This document shows positions 47,398-58,812 of a stretch of DNA of 64,000 bases, one piece after another. A program made the position numbers and the translations under genes. Where the stretch lies: contig JADCGP010000003.1 of NCBI GenBank assembly GCA_020248915.1, positions 248,001 through 312,000 on the forward strand. Direction: 5' to 3'. The notes beneath the pieces were generated by a model. That model was not told where the DNA came from. It did not search any database and saw only the letters and a program-made list of their open reading frames with translations. Source of the DNA: Rubrivivax sp. Its GTDB lineage: Bacteria > Pseudomonadota > Gammaproteobacteria > Burkholderiales > Burkholderiaceae_C. The stretch's first letter is position 1; each line of letters opens with the position of its first letter.

Positions 47398-49605
47398 ATG
47401 CCCACCTCGCGCGCTCCTGCGGCCGCCCCGAAGCCCCCGCCGGGCGGGGAGAAGGCCGCGGCCGCGCCGGCCGCGAAGTCCGCGCCGGCCCGCGCGCTCG
47501 AGCGCCTGGGCCTCGTGCGCGACATCGACCTCGCGCTGCACCTGCCGCTGCGCTACGAGGACGAGACGCGGCTGGTGCCGATCGCGGCGCTGCGCGATGG
47601 CGACAGCGGCCAGGTCGAGGGCACGGTGCGCGCCTGCGAACTGCAGGCCCGGCCGCGGCGGCAGCTCGTCGTGCGCGTGGCCGACGCCAGCGGCGAGCTC
47701 GCACTGCGCTTCGTGCACTTCCACGCCGGGCAGCAGCGCCAGTTCGAGCCCGGGCGCCGGCTGCGCGTGCGCGGCGAGGTCCGCGGCGGCTTCCTGGGCC
47801 GCGAGATGGTGCACCCCACCGTGCGCGCGGTGGAGCCCGGCGCCCCGCTGCCCCAGGCGCTGACGCCGGTCTACCCCACCACCGCGCAGCTGCCGCAGGC
47901 CTACCTGCGCAAGGCCGTCGCGAGCGGCCTGGCGCGGGCGTCGCTGGCCGAGCTGGTGCCCGCGGCGCTGCTGCCCCCCGGGCTGCCGACGCTGGCCGAG
48001 TCGCTGCGGCTGCTGCACCACCCCCCGCCGGGCGCGCCGCTGGCTGCGCTCGAGGACCGCACCCACCCGGCCTGGCAGCGGCTGAAGTTCGACGAGCTGC
48101 TCGCGCAGCAGCTCGCCCAGGCCGAGGCCCAGGCCGAGCGCGCGCGGCTGCGCGCGCCGGCGCTGGCGCCTCGCCCCGGCGCGCTGCACGACCGGCTGCA
48201 CGCCGCACTGCCCTTCGCGCTGACGGCCGCGCAGCGGCGCGTCGTGGCCGAGATCGAGCGCGACCTCGCCCGCGGCCGCCCGATGCACCGGCTGCTGCAG
48301 GGCGACGTCGGCGCCGGCAAGACGGTGGTGGCGGCGCTGGCCGCGGCGCGCGCCATCGATGCCGGCTGGCAGTGCGCGCTGATGGCGCCCACCGAGATCC
48401 TGGCCGAGCAGCACTTCCGCAAGCTCGTGGGGTGGCTCGAGCCGCTGGGCGTGCAGGTGGCCTGGCTGACCGGCAGCCGCAAGGGCCGGGCGCGGCAGGC
48501 GATGCTCGAGGCGCTCGCCTCGGGCGCGGCCGGCCTGGCCGTGGGCACGCACGCGGTGATCCAGCGCGAGGTGGAGTTCGCCCGCCTGGGGCTCGCGGTG
48601 GTCGACGAGCAGCACCGCTTCGGCGTCGCGCAGCGCCTGGCGCTGCGGGCCAAGCTCGCCGCGCAGCGCCTCGAGCCGCACCTGCTGATGATGAGCGCGA
48701 CGCCGATCCCGCGCACGCTGGCGATGACCTACTTCGCCGACCTCGACGTCAGCACGATCGACGAGCTTCCGCCGGGCCGCACCCCGGTCGTCACGCGCCT
48801 GTTCGCCGACGACAAGCGGGCGCAGGTGATCGAGCGCATCCGCGACGAGCTGGCGCGCGGCCCCGGGCGCCAGGTGTACTGGGTGTGCCCGCTGATCGAG
48901 GAGGCCGAGGAGGGGGCCGGCGACCGGCGGCGGCGGGGTGCTGCCCTCGAGGAGGACCGCGGGGTGGGCGCCGGGGATCACGGCGATGTGGGCGGCAGCC
49001 GCGGCCGCGGGCGCCCGCTCGAGCTGCAGAACGCCACCGACACCCACGCCGAGCTGAGCGCAGCGCTGCCCGGCACGATGGTGGGCCTGCTGCACGGCCG
49101 CATGCCGGCGGGGGAGAAGGCCGCCGTGATGTCGCTGTTCACGGGCGGCACGATGCGGGTGCTGGTGGCCACCACCGTGATCGAGGTCGGCGTCGACGTG
49201 CCGGCGGCCAGCCTGATGGTGATCGAGCACGCCGAGCGCTTCGGGCTGGCGCAGCTGCACCAGCTGCGCGGTCGCGTCGGCCGCGGCACGGAGGCCAGCG
49301 TGTGCGTTCTGCTCTACAGCGGCCCGCTGTCGCCGCCGGCGCGCGAGCGGCTGCGCGCCATGGCCGAGACCACCGACGGCTTCGAGATCGCGCGCCGCGA
49401 CCTGGCCATCCGCGGCCCGGGCGAGTTCATGGGCGCGCGCCAGAGCGGCGAGGCGCTGCTGCGCTTTGCCGACCTCGAGCAAGACGCCGCGCTGCTGGAG
49501 GCCGCGCGCGATCTGGCGCCGCGGCTGCTGCGCGAGCACCCGGCCGCCGCCTCCGCGCAGGTGCAGCGCTGGCTGGGCGCAGGCGCCGAGTTCCTGAAAG
49601 CGTGA
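47398..49605 (+). CDS. recG: ATP-dependent DNA helicase RecG
   Basis: RecG rewinds stalled forks. The product has 735 residues (usual about 690). An Ala/Pro/Lys-rich lead of about 28 residues comes before the wedge (OB) domain [20 protein letters not shown]. Helicase motifs follow: [20 protein letters not shown] near 300-319, DEQHRFG near 402-408, [30 protein letters not shown] and [11 protein letters not shown]. An insert of about 35 residues rich in Arg, Gly and Asp interrupts the second helicase lobe near 503-540, after PLIEEAEE. The start is 77 bases from divergent queA. Confidence 0.95.
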   Translation: MPTSRAPAAAPKPPPGGEKAAAAPAAKSAPARALERLGLVRDIDLALHLPLRYEDETRLVPIAALRDGDSGQVEGTVRACELQARPRRQLVVRVADASGELALRFVHFHAGQQRQFEPGRRLRVRGEVRGGFLGREMVHPTVRAVEPGAPLPQALTPVYPTTAQLPQAYLRKAVASGLARASLAELVPAALLPPGLPTLAESLRLLHHPPPGAPLAALEDRTHPAWQRLKFDELLAQQLAQAEAQAERARLRAPALAPRPGALHDRLHAALPFALTAAQRRVVAEIERDLARGRPMHRLLQGDVGAGKTVVAALAAARAIDAGWQCALMAPTEILAEQHFRKLVGWLEPLGVQVAWLTGSRKGRARQAMLEALASGAAGLAVGTHAVIQREVEFARLGLAVVDEQHRFGVAQRLALRAKLAAQRLEPHLLMMSATPIPRTLAMTYFADLDVSTIDELPPGRTPVVTRLFADDKRAQVIERIRDELARGPGRQVYWVCPLIEEAEEGAGDRRRRGAALEEDRGVGAGDHGDVGGSRGRGRPLELQNATDTHAELSAALPGTMVGLLHGRMPAGEKAAVMSLFTGGTMRVLVATTVIEVGVDVPAASLMVIEHAERFGLAQLHQLRGRVGRGTEASVCVLLYSGPLSPPARERLRAMAETTDGFEIARRDLAIRGPGEFMGARQSGEALLRFADLEQDAALLEAARDLAPRLLREHPAAASAQVQRWLGAGAEFLKA

Positions 49606-49635
49606 ACGTCCGTCCCCGGCCGCCCGGGGGAGGGG

Positions 49636-49672
49636 TCCCGCGGGACGGCAGAGGCCGGTGTCTGCCGCGGGA
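49636..49672. terminator. hairpin between convergent recG and a small gene
   Basis: TCCCGC (49636-49641) and GGCAGA (49647-49652) pair with TCTGCC (49661-49666) and GCGGGA (49667-49672). This makes a 12-bp stem with a 5-base bulge and an 8-base loop. It lies 31 bases after the recG stop and 36 bases after the end of the facing small gene, so it could terminate both. No T-run is present. Confidence 0.45.
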
Positions 49673-49707
49673 CGGCCGGAGGCGAGGCCGCCGTGCGACC
49701 GCCCGGT

Positions 49708-49923
49708 TCAGCCGGCGGAGCCGGAGCCGGACCGGCCGCGGAAGCTCTCGGCCAGCCGCATGAACTCGCGGCGCATCTCGCTGGGCACCAGCGCTTCGGA
49801 GAACTCGCGCACCTCCAGCCCGGCTCGCAGGTCGAGCGAGGAGCCGAAGTAGCCCTGGGCATTGGACGAGGCGACAGGAGTCGCCGAGGGGCCGGCGGAC
49901 GCGCCGGGTGTGTTCGGGTTCAT
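49708..49923 (-). CDS. small conserved-looking protein of unknown function
   Basis: The product has 71 residues and I do not recognise a named family. The ATG at 49923 has AGGGAG at proper spacing upstream, which supports a real gene. The N-terminal third is Ser/Ala/Pro-rich. The rest, AQGYFGSSLDLRAGLEVREF then SEALVPSEMRREFMRLAESF, looks like an ordered short domain followed by a helix. No membrane segment is present. It is divergent from oxyR with 172 bases between starts. Confidence 0.6.
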   Translation of the reverse strand: MNPNTPGASAGPSATPVASSNAQGYFGSSLDLRAGLEVREFSEALVPSEMRREFMRLAESFRGRSGSGSAG

Positions 49924-50095
49924 CAAGGGCTCCCTGGGCTCGAGGTTCTCGGGCGGCACTTGCGCAGCGCCGCCCCGTTTGGCCGGTGAAGCTAACCCGC
50001 CCCCGGAGCGACCGGCACCCCTAGAACCCGAAGCGACCTGGAGCTGACCCCCGGAACGGGGGGAGGGCGCCGGGGGTGGGGGCAGAATCCACGCC

Positions 50096-51016
50096 ATGAC
50101 GCTGACCGAGCTGAAGTACATCGTGGCGGTCGCCCGCGAGCGCCACTTCGGACGCGCCGCCGAGGCCTGCTTCGTCAGCCAGCCGACGCTCAGCGTGGCG
50201 GTCAAGAAGCTCGAGGAGGAGCTCGACGTACGCATCTTCGAGCGCGGCGCCAGCGAGGTCAGCGTCACGCCGCTCGGCGAGCAGATCGTCCGCCAGGCGC
50301 AGGCCGTGATCGAGCAGGCCAACGCGATCCGCGAGATCGCCAAGCTCGGCAAGGACCCGGTCAGCGGGCCGCTGAGGCTGGGCATCATCTACACGATCGC
50401 CCCCTACCTGCTGCCGGCGCTGGTGAGGAAGGCCATCGAGACCGTGCCGCAGATGCCGCTGGTGCTGCAGGAGAACTTCACGGCGCGGCTGCTCGAGATG
50501 CTGCGCACCGGCGAGCTCGACTGCGCGGTCATGGCCGAGCCGTTCCCCGATGCCGGGTTGGCGGTGGCGCCGCTGTACGACGAGCCTTTCGCGGTGGCCG
50601 TGCCGCGCAAGCACCCGCTCGCGCGGCGGCGGCAGATCAGCGCCGAGGAGCTGAAGAACGAGACGATGCTGCTGCTGGGCACCGGGCACTGCTTCCGCGA
50701 CCACGTGCTCGAGGTCTGCCCGGAGCACGCGCGGCTGGCCAGCGACGCCGAGGGCATCCGCAAGAGCTTCGAGGGCAGCTCCCTCGAGACCATCAAGCAC
50801 ATGGTGGCCTCGGGCATGGGCGTCACGGTGGTGCCGCAGCTGTCGGTGCCCGCGGACCCGCAGCCGCACATCCGGTACGTCCCCTTCGTGCCGCCGGCGC
50901 CGACGCGTCGCGTGGTGCTCGCGTGGCGCCGGACCTTCCCGCGCTACGAGGCCATCGCCGCGCTGCGCAACGCCATCTACGCCTGCGAGCTCGCGGGCGT
51001 GACGCGCCTGACCTGA
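50096..51016 (+). CDS. oxyR: LysR-type peroxide regulator OxyR
   Basis: OxyR senses hydrogen peroxide through a disulfide. The product has 306 residues. The HTH is in MTLTELKYIVAVARERHFGR and EACFVSQPTLSVAVKKLEEE. The redox pair falls exactly at C199 and C208 in GHCFRDHVLEVC, the E. coli OxyR positions. VPFVPPAPTRRVVLAWRR near the end also fits. It is followed by dps after 106 bases, an expected OxyR target. Confidence 0.95.
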   Translation: MTLTELKYIVAVARERHFGRAAEACFVSQPTLSVAVKKLEEELDVRIFERGASEVSVTPLGEQIVRQAQAVIEQANAIREIAKLGKDPVSGPLRLGIIYTIAPYLLPALVRKAIETVPQMPLVLQENFTARLLEMLRTGELDCAVMAEPFPDAGLAVAPLYDEPFAVAVPRKHPLARRRQISAEELKNETMLLLGTGHCFRDHVLEVCPEHARLASDAEGIRKSFEGSSLETIKHMVASGMGVTVVPQLSVPADPQPHIRYVPFVPPAPTRRVVLAWRRTFPRYEAIAALRNAIYACELAGVTRLT

Positions 51017-51122
51017 GCGGGTCTGACCGGGCTCAAGCCGCCGGCGCGCCGGCGCGTCCGAACCCCTCGACAGGCGCCCGGCCCGGGCGCAGCATCGGAG
51101 TCCCCCCACTCCGACGCACACC

Positions 51123-51647
51123 ATGGGCAAGAACGCAAAGAAGCGCAAGGCGGCCCCGGCCGCCGCCGCCGGCACGCCGGTCGACATCGGCATCTCCGCG
51201 GCCGACCGCGGCGCCGTCGCCGACGGGTTGGCGCGGCTGCTCGCCGACACCTACACGCTGTACCTGACGACGCACGGCTTCCACTGGAACGTCACCGGGC
51301 CGATGTTCCAGACGCTGCACTCGATGTTCATGACGCAGTACACCGAGTTGTGGAACGCGATCGACCCGATCGCCGAGCGCATCCGCGCGCTGGGCCACGT
51401 CGCGCCCGGCAGCCACGCGCAGTTCGCCGCGCTCGCCTCGATCGGCGAAGCGCCCGCGCAGCCGCCCAAGGCGCTCGAGATGGTGCGGCTGCTGGTCGCG
51501 GGCCACGAGGCCGTCGCGCGCACGGCGCGGGCTGTGTTCGCGCTGGCCGACGCGGCCGGCGACCAGCCCACCGCCGACCTGCTGACGCAGCGCCTGGACG
51601 TGCACGAGAAGACGGCCTGGATGCTGCGTTCACTGCTCGAGGAGTGA
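51123..51647 (+). CDS. dps: Dps family DNA-protecting ferritin
   Basis: Dps stores iron and shields DNA under oxidative stress. The product has 174 residues. The basic N-terminus ([15 protein letters not shown]) could bind DNA. The ferroxidase residues are in [20 protein letters not shown] and in [13 protein letters not shown]; the late helix is [20 protein letters not shown]. It lies next to oxyR and its stop overlaps the next gene's GTG by four bases (GTGA), so the three may be one stress unit. Confidence 0.94.
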   Translation: MGKNAKKRKAAPAAAAGTPVDIGISAADRGAVADGLARLLADTYTLYLTTHGFHWNVTGPMFQTLHSMFMTQYTELWNAIDPIAERIRALGHVAPGSHAQFAALASIGEAPAQPPKALEMVRLLVAGHEAVARTARAVFALADAAGDQPTADLLTQRLDVHEKTAWMLRSLLEE

Positions 51648-54262
51648 GCACCCCGCCGGGGCCGGCCGCGCCCTGGAGCCTCGAGCCCACGCAGCTGCTG
51701 GCCGCCCTGGGCAGCCGGCCGGGAGGGCTGGCCGCCGGCGAGGCGGCGCGCCGCGCCGCGGCCCAGCGGCCGCGTGCGCTGGCCGGCGGTGCGCTGCCGG
51801 CCTGGCCGCGGCTGCTGCTGGCGCAGTTCGCCAGCCCGCTGGTGCTGATCCTCGTCTTCGCGGCGGCGCTGTCGCTGCTGCTGCGCGACTGGGTCGAGGC
51901 CGCGATCGTGCTGGCCATCGTCGGCGGCAGCGCGCTGCTCGGCTTCGTCCAGGAGTGGCGGGCCGGCACCGCGGTGGCGCGGCTGCGCAGCCGGCTCGCG
52001 CTGCAGGCCCAGGTGCGGCGCGACGGCCGTGTGCAGCGCGTGCCGGCCTCCGAGGTCGTGGCCGGCGACGTCGTGCTGCTGGCGGCCGGCGCGCTGGTGC
52101 CGGCCGATGCGGTGCTGCTGCAGGCGCGCGACTTCCTCGTCAGCGAGGCGGCGCTGACCGGCGAGTCGCTGCCGGTCGAGAAGCACCCGGGCCCGGTGCC
52201 GGCGGGCGCGGCGCTGGCCGCGCGCACCAACTGCGTCTTCCTCGGCACCTCGGTGCGCAGCGGCAGCGCGGAGGCGCTGGTGACCGCGACCGGGCGCGAC
52301 ACCGTGTTCGGCGCCGTGGCCGAGCGCATCGCCGCGCGCGCTCCCGAGACCGAGTTCGCGCGCGGCGTGCGGCGCTTCGGCGAGCTGCTGCTGCGCGTGA
52401 TGGTCGTGATGGTGCTGGGCGTCGTGCTCGTGCACCAGGCGCTGGGCCGCCCGCTGGCCGAGTCGCTGCTGTTCGCGGTGGCGCTCGCGGTGGGGCTGTC
52501 GCCCGAGTTGCTGCCGGCCATCGTCAGCGTCACGGTGGCGCGCGGCGCGCGCGCGATGGCGCGCCGCGGCGTGCTGGTGCGGCGGCTGGAGGCGATCGAG
52601 AACCTGGGCAGCATCGACGTGCTGGCCACCGACAAGACCGGCACGCTCACCACGGGCACGGTGGAGCTGGCCGCCACGCTCGACGCGACCGGCGCGCCCT
52701 CGGAGGCGGTGGCGCGGCTGGCCTGGGCCAACGCCGCGCTGGAGACCGGCATCGACAACCCCCTGGACGCCGCGCTGGTGCAGGCCGGCCGCCGCGCCGG
52801 CTTCGACGACGCGGGCTGGACCAAGGTCGACGAGATCCCCTACGACTTCCAGCGCCGCCGGCTGACGATCGTGGCCGTGCCGCCGCAGGCCTCAGCCGAC
52901 GAGGCGCTGATGATCACCAAGGGCGCGTTCGACCACGTGCTCGCGGTGTGCACGCACTGGCACGACCCCGGTGGCGCGGTCGGCATGCCCGGTGCGCCCG
53001 GCGCGGCCGGCGTCGCCAGCACGGCCGGCGCGGCCGGTTCCGCAGGCACCGAGCGCGCCCTCGACGCCGCCGCGCGCGAGCGCTTCGCCGCGCTGTACCG
53101 CGCCCAGGGCGAGGCCGGCCAGCGCGTGCTCGCGCTGGCGACGCGGCGGCTGCCGGGGCGGCCGCGCGTCGGTGTCGGCGACGAGGCCGGGCTGGTGTTC
53201 GAGGGCTTCCTGCTGTTCGCCGACCCGCCCAAGGCCCAGGCGGCGCAGACGCTGCGCGACCTGTCCGCGCTCGGCATCCGGGTGACGATGATCACCGGCG
53301 ACAACCGCCACGTGGCCGCCCACGTCGCCGGCGCGCTCGGCCTGTCGCCGCAGCGGCTGCTGACCGGCACGCAGCTCGCCGCGATGGGCGACGAGGCGCT
53401 GTGGCATGCCGCGCCGCGCACCGACGTCTTCGCCGAGGTCGACCCGCAGCAGAAGGAGCGCATCGTGCGCGCGCTGCAGCGCACCGGGCATGCGGTGGGC
53501 TACATGGGCGACGGCATCAACGACGCGCCGGCGCTGCGCGCGGCCGACGTCGGCATCTCGGTGGACCGCGCCGTGGACGTCGCGCGCGAGAGCGCCGACG
53601 TCGTGCTGCTGCGGCCCGACCTCGAGGTGCTGAAGGCCGGCATCGAGGACGGCCGGCGCTGCTTCGCCAACACGCTGAAGTACATCGGCATCACCACCAG
53701 TGCCAACTTCGGCAACATGCTCAGCATGGCGCTGGGCAGCCTGTTCCTGCCCTTCCTGCCGCTGGCGGCCAAGCAGATCCTGCTGAACAACTTCCTGTCC
53801 GACCTGCCGTCGATCGCGATCTCCACCGACCGCGTCGACGCCGAGCGCGTCGCCACGCCGCAGCGCTGGCGGATGGACGAGGTGCGCCGCTTCATGATCG
53901 TGTTCGGGCTGGTCAGCACCGCGTTCGACCTGCTGACCTTCGCGCTGCTGCGGCTGGCCTTCGGCGCCGACGAGCCGCTGTTCCAGACCGCATGGTTCGT
54001 GGTCTCGCTGCTGACCGAGCTGGCCGTGGTGCTGGTGCTGCGCACGCGCGGCGCGCTGTGGCGCAGCCGGCCGAGCCCGCTGCTGCTGGCGGCGACGCTG
54101 CTGGTCGCGGTGGCGGCGCTGGCGCTGCCGTGGCTGCCCGGCGCCGCGGCGCTGTTCGGCTTCGTCGCCATGCCGCCGGCATTGGTGGCGGCGCTGCTGG
54201 CGGTGGTGCTGGCCTACCTGGCGGTGACCGAGCAGGTCAAGCGGCGCATCGGCGCGGCGTGA
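51644..54262 (+). CDS. P-type ATPase, magnesium-transporting (MgtA/B-like)
   Basis: The product has 872 residues (MgtA about 898). [10 protein letters not shown] is near 170-179, the phosphorylation site DKTGTLTTG at about 329-337, [16 protein letters not shown] near 547-562 and [20 protein letters not shown] near 621-640. Ten membrane helices are expected; [17 protein letters not shown] is helix 4 as in type IIIB Mg2+ pumps. A Gly/Ala-rich insert ([17 protein letters not shown]) interrupts the N domain near 449-466. The GTG at 51644 overlaps the dps stop. The ion is inferred from family likeness. Confidence 0.88.
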   Translation: MSTPPGPAAPWSLEPTQLLAALGSRPGGLAAGEAARRAAAQRPRALAGGALPAWPRLLLAQFASPLVLILVFAAALSLLLRDWVEAAIVLAIVGGSALLGFVQEWRAGTAVARLRSRLALQAQVRRDGRVQRVPASEVVAGDVVLLAAGALVPADAVLLQARDFLVSEAALTGESLPVEKHPGPVPAGAALAARTNCVFLGTSVRSGSAEALVTATGRDTVFGAVAERIAARAPETEFARGVRRFGELLLRVMVVMVLGVVLVHQALGRPLAESLLFAVALAVGLSPELLPAIVSVTVARGARAMARRGVLVRRLEAIENLGSIDVLATDKTGTLTTGTVELAATLDATGAPSEAVARLAWANAALETGIDNPLDAALVQAGRRAGFDDAGWTKVDEIPYDFQRRRLTIVAVPPQASADEALMITKGAFDHVLAVCTHWHDPGGAVGMPGAPGAAGVASTAGAAGSAGTERALDAAARERFAALYRAQGEAGQRVLALATRRLPGRPRVGVGDEAGLVFEGFLLFADPPKAQAAQTLRDLSALGIRVTMITGDNRHVAAHVAGALGLSPQRLLTGTQLAAMGDEALWHAAPRTDVFAEVDPQQKERIVRALQRTGHAVGYMGDGINDAPALRAADVGISVDRAVDVARESADVVLLRPDLEVLKAGIEDGRRCFANTLKYIGITTSANFGNMLSMALGSLFLPFLPLAAKQILLNNFLSDLPSIAISTDRVDAERVATPQRWRMDEVRRFMIVFGLVSTAFDLLTFALLRLAFGADEPLFQTAWFVVSLLTELAVVLVLRTRGALWRSRPSPLLLAATLLVAVAALALPWLPGAAALFGFVAMPPALVAALLAVVLAYLAVTEQVKRRIGAA

Positions 54263-54383
54263 AGGGGCGAGTGAACACGCGCGTGAACGGGAGCGTGAAC
54301 GGGCGCCAGGCCGCGCCCGTCGACACCGGCCCGCGCCGGATAATCCGCGATTCGCCCGCCGCGGCGAGCCTCCCGAGCCCTCC

Positions 54384-56026
<1,643 letters not shown>

Positions 56027-56030
<4 letters not shown>

Positions 56031-56066
56031 CTGGCTGGAGCGTCGCGTAATACCATGCGTCTTACG
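56027..56066 (+). promoter_or_regulatory. promoter and inverted-repeat operator of a toxin-antitoxin pair
   Basis: TTGACT at 56027-56032 (overlapping the prfC stop) and TACCAT at 56051-56056 form a likely promoter with an 18-base spacer. CGTAA (56046-56050) and TTACG (56062-56066) flank the -10 as an inverted pair. Antitoxin binding here would repress the operon, as is usual for such pairs. Confidence 0.5.
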
Positions 56067-56086
56067 AAACCCGACAGGCGCCCGCG

Positions 56087-56347
56087 ATGACCGTCACCAT
56101 CAAGCTCGAGGCCACGCTCGAAGAGCGTCTGCGCGAGCGCGCGGCCAGCACCGGCCGCAGCACCAGCGACGTGGTGCGCGCCGCGCTTCAGGCCTATCTG
56201 GACGCGCCGGCGGCCGAGCGCAGCCTGTCGCCCCATGCCCTGGGCGAGGACCTGTTCGGCCGCCATCGCGGCCCGGCCGACCTCGCCGAGGCGCGCAAGC
56301 GGCTGCTGGCCGACGCCTGGCAGGACCGCCACGCGCGGCGCGGCTGA
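56087..56347 (+). CDS. ribbon-helix-helix antitoxin
   Basis: The product has 86 residues. VTIKLEATLEERLRERAAST then GRSTSDVVRAALQAYL is a ribbon-helix-helix DNA-binding fold. The C-terminal tail (EARKRLLADAWQDRHARRG) should contact the toxin. The PIN-domain gene follows after 5 bases. An operator-like inverted repeat sits 21 bases upstream. Autoregulation is inferred from the family. Confidence 0.85.
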   Translation: MTVTIKLEATLEERLRERAASTGRSTSDVVRAALQAYLDAPAAERSLSPHALGEDLFGRHRGPADLAEARKRLLADAWQDRHARRG

Positions 56348-56352
56348 CCGAC

Positions 56353-56838
56353 GTGGCGAGCCGGCACCGGGCACCGACCGCGGCACGGGAGCCGTCACCG
56401 CGCTACCTGGCCCACGCCGGCCCGGTGCTGGTGGACAGCGGGCCGCTGATCGCTCTGTTCAACGGCGCCGACCGCTGGCACGGCCCGGTGCGCGACTGGC
56501 TCCGCGCCAACCCGGCGGCCACGCTGCACAGCACCTGGTGCGTGGCCACCGAGGTGTGCGCCCTGCTGGCCCGCCGCATCCACAACGACGCCGCGCTGGA
56601 CTTCCTGCGCTGGGCGCAGCGCGGCGCCATCGCGCTCGATGCCCCGGTGCCGGGCACCCTGACCGAGGTGCTGCGCATCAGCGAGCGCTTCGCCAGTCTG
56701 CCTTTCGACCTGGCCGACGCCTCGGTGGCCGAGGCCGCGGCGCGTCTGAAGCTGCGCCACGTCCTCAGCCTGGACGCCGACTTCGACGTCTACCGCGACC
56801 GCGCGGGCCGACCGCTGGTGAACCTGCTGCGCGCCTGA
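56353..56838 (+). CDS. PIN-domain ribonuclease toxin (VapC-like)
   Basis: The product has 161 residues from a GTG. VLVDSGPLIALFNGADRWHG holds the first acidic residue (VDSGPL). VATEVCALLARRI has the conserved Glu, and FDLADASVAEAA with LSLDADFDVYRD the late Asp residues, as in PIN nucleases. About 25 residues precede the PIN fold, so a later start is possible. It is the likely toxin of the pair with the gene just upstream. Confidence 0.85.
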   Translation: MASRHRAPTAAREPSPRYLAHAGPVLVDSGPLIALFNGADRWHGPVRDWLRANPAATLHSTWCVATEVCALLARRIHNDAALDFLRWAQRGAIALDAPVPGTLTEVLRISERFASLPFDLADASVAEAAARLKLRHVLSLDADFDVYRDRAGRPLVNLLRA

Positions 56839-56899
56839 GGCGGCGCACCACCGCCCGACCTTAGACTCGTCCGCGTCAGAACGGGGAGGCGCCACCTCG

Positions 56900-57721
56900 A
56901 TGGCCACGCGCAAGAAGTCGACACCCGCAGGCAGCGCCACGCTGTCCGCCACGGCCGGCCAAGCGGTCGGTGAAGAGGCCGGCCAAGCGGTCGGTGAAGA
57001 GGCCGGCCAAGCGGCCGATGCGGCGGGCCGTGAGCCGGCCGACGCCGTCAGCACGGTCAAGCACCGCGCCAAGCGCAAGAACATTCCCCCGTCCGGCCTG
57101 GAAGCCCAGGGTCGGGTGGAAGAAGCGCCCAAGGTCCGGTTGGACTACAACCCCCATCTGCCGCCGCGGCTGCGCTTCAGCGACGACCCCGCCGCGGCTG
57201 ACCGGCTGTCCGACCTGCTGGCCACGGCGCGCCAGCGCGCGCTGACCGAGGACGAGGCGAGAACGCTGGCCGAGGCGCTGCGCAAGCACGAGCCCTGGCT
57301 GGAGTGGGCCGGCAAGCGCGAGCGCCCGTGGACCGAAGTGGAGCCGCCGGCGCTGCACATCCACGAGCGCGTGAGCACCCAGGCCATGCTGCGCGTGCTG
57401 ACGCGCGACGACGTGCAGAAGAGCCTGTTCGCCGACCCGCAGCAGACCTACGCCGAGGCGGTGCAGTTCTACCGCCACGACGTGGACTGGGCCAACCGCA
57501 TGATCCTGGGCGACAGCCTGGCCGTGATGGCCAGCCTGGCGCGGCGCGAGGATCTGGCGGGCAAGGTGCAGATGATCTACATCGATCCGCCCTACGGCAT
57601 CAGCTTTGGGAGCAAGTTCCAGCCGCAGCGCGGTCCGCGGGGTTTCGAGACTGCGGTACAGATGCCGACCCCTGACCCTCCGAGCGCAGTGCCGACATCC
57701 TCGGCGGGAGAAGGAGCATGA
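56900..57721 (+). pseudogene. 5' fragment of a type III-like DNA methyltransferase (Mod) gene
   Basis: The first 245 or so residues match large betaproteobacterial site-specific methyltransferases of about 1000 residues: KHRAKRKNIPPSGLEAQGRV, EPWLEWAGKRERPW, YRHDVDWANRMILGDSLAVM and the catalytic DPPYGI motif near residue 232. After SFGSKFQPQ the family sequence stops and the frame runs 28 more unrelated residues to a stop at 57719-57721. The rest of Mod and any Res partner are absent, so no active enzyme is expected. A 24-base tandem repeat lies near the 5' end. Confidence 0.75.
56953..57014. repeat. 24-base tandem repeat in the Mod fragment
   Basis: Two exact copies (56953-56976 and 56977-57000) and the first 14 bases of a third encode GQAVGEEAGQAVGEEAGQA. 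The unit length is a multiple of three, so copy changes keep frame. Confidence 0.85.
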
Positions 57722-57909
57722 GGTTCTGGGTCGGTGTAACCGATGGCAGTTGGTTCGACTACTTGAGTCGAGTTCCAGTTGACGAAGTCAACTTCTGGCA
57801 GCCAAACGGCGCTGTCTCCTACGCCGGGCTGCAGCCCGGAGCACCGTGCCTGTTCAAACTGAAGCGGCCCAACAACCACATCGCGGGCGGAGGTTACTTC
57901 GTTCGGTCA
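57718..57909 (+). pseudogene. 5' fragment of an HNH endonuclease gene
   Basis: From the ATG at 57718, with GGAG six bases before it, 64 residues read MRFWVGVTDGSWFDYL, VDEVNFWQPNG and LFKLKRPNNHIAGGGYFV. This is the N-terminal recognition-type domain of a common HNH restriction endonuclease family. The match ends at 57909 where antisense sequence of the next gene begins; the HNH part is gone. The frame stays open to 58380 but that part is antisense. Confidence 0.65.
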
Positions 57910-58152
57910 GCAGCCGGTTTCGGTCACCAGATCGACGGCCCGCCCGAGCAGGTCCTCCAGGTAGAACTGGGTGCCGAAGTAGCGCCGCGAGGTCGCGGGG
58001 CCGTCGAAGGACACGAGGACATCGACATCGCTGTCCTCGCGCGCCGTGTCGCGGGCATGGCTGCCGAACAGGCGCTGCGACTTGACGCCGAAGCGCTCGG
58101 CGAGCACCGGCTTGTGCTCGGCCAGCAGGGCCAGGACCTCGTCGCGCGTCAT
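57907..58152 (-). CDS. MNT-type nucleotidyltransferase, C-terminally shortened
   Basis: The product has 81 residues. RFGVKSQRLFGSHARDTARE with SDVDVLVSFDG is the GSxARxxxxxxSDxDxLV core of minimal nucleotidyltransferases, which act as antitoxins to HEPN toxins by AMPylation. The family normally continues 15-20 residues after DLVTE; here TGC and a stop come at once, exactly where the HNH fragment begins on the other strand. No HEPN partner follows. The active core is intact, but function without the end and partner is doubtful. Confidence 0.7.
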   Translation of the reverse strand: MTRDEVLALLAEHKPVLAERFGVKSQRLFGSHARDTAREDSDVDVLVSFDGPATSRRYFGTQFYLEDLLGRAVDLVTETGC

Positions 58153-58249
58153 GCGCGCATGGTGCCCGACGCCGTCGCGGGGCGTCCAGCCGCTCGGCGT
58201 CGGGCGTCGGCGATGGCCGGCCCGGCGACCTCGGCCGACGAAGCGCCCT

Positions 58250-58687
58250 TCAGGCTTCCACCGCCCGCCGCCGGTCGTTCAGGATCGCCCGGCTCACCTC
58301 GCTGCGCGTCAGGCCCCAGCGCGCGAGCAGGTGGTCGAACACCAGGCGCTCGATGTCCTGCACGCGGCCGTCGGCGGTGATGACGCCGGCCGCCAGCCGC
58401 GCCACCAGCAGGCGCTTGGCCGGGTCGCGCACGCCGGCCAGCACGCCGTCGATCAGCTCGACGTCCGACAGGCGCAGCCAGCCGCGCGCGCCCATGCGCT
58501 GGCCGAGGCCGGCGCAGTACAGGCGCGCCTGGCGCATGAACTCGCCGCGCGTGATGCCCAGCCGCGCGAACGCGTCGAGCTCGTCGAGCACGCCCACTTC
58601 GCGCGGGTCGAGCTCGGTGTCGGCCACCATCACCATCGCGACGACGCGGGCCAGGGCGGCCGGGCTGTCGACGGAAACCTCGGACAT
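58250..58687 (-). CDS. TerB-like (tellurite-resistance family) protein
   Basis: The product is a 145-residue helical protein. SPAALARVVAMVMVADTELD and LARLAAGVITADGRVQDIER-like repeats with acidic loops are the TerB/DjlA-N pattern; TerB-like domains bind metal or act in stress complexes. No membrane segment. The ATG at 58687 has GGAGG at about 6 bases; a GTG at 58699 is an alternative. It is divergent from ubiA, with 122 bases between. Confidence 0.8.
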   Translation of the reverse strand: MSEVSVDSPAALARVVAMVMVADTELDPREVGVLDELDAFARLGITRGEFMRQARLYCAGLGQRMGARGWLRLSDVELIDGVLAGVRDPAKRLLVARLAAGVITADGRVQDIERLVFDHLLARWGLTRSEVSRAILNDRRRAVEA

Positions 58688-58787
58688 GAGCACCTCCACG
58701 CTGCGGTGTTGACGTCACCGGCGAGCTGATTCGGACCGCCGCCGCGGGCCCGGCGTTCCGCGGCCGACGGTTCGAATCTGCAACGCG

Positions 58788-58812
58788 CACGCTGCGGATA
58801 ATCCGCAGCGTG
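58788..58812. promoter_or_regulatory. perfect 11-bp inverted repeat covering the ubiA start codon
   Basis: CACGCTGCGGA (58788-58798) and TCCGCAGCGTG (58802-58812) pair perfectly across TAA. The last three bases are the GTG start codon of ubiA. In RNA this would be a strong hairpin with a 3-base loop and could hide the start. As DNA it could be an operator. Confidence 0.55.
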
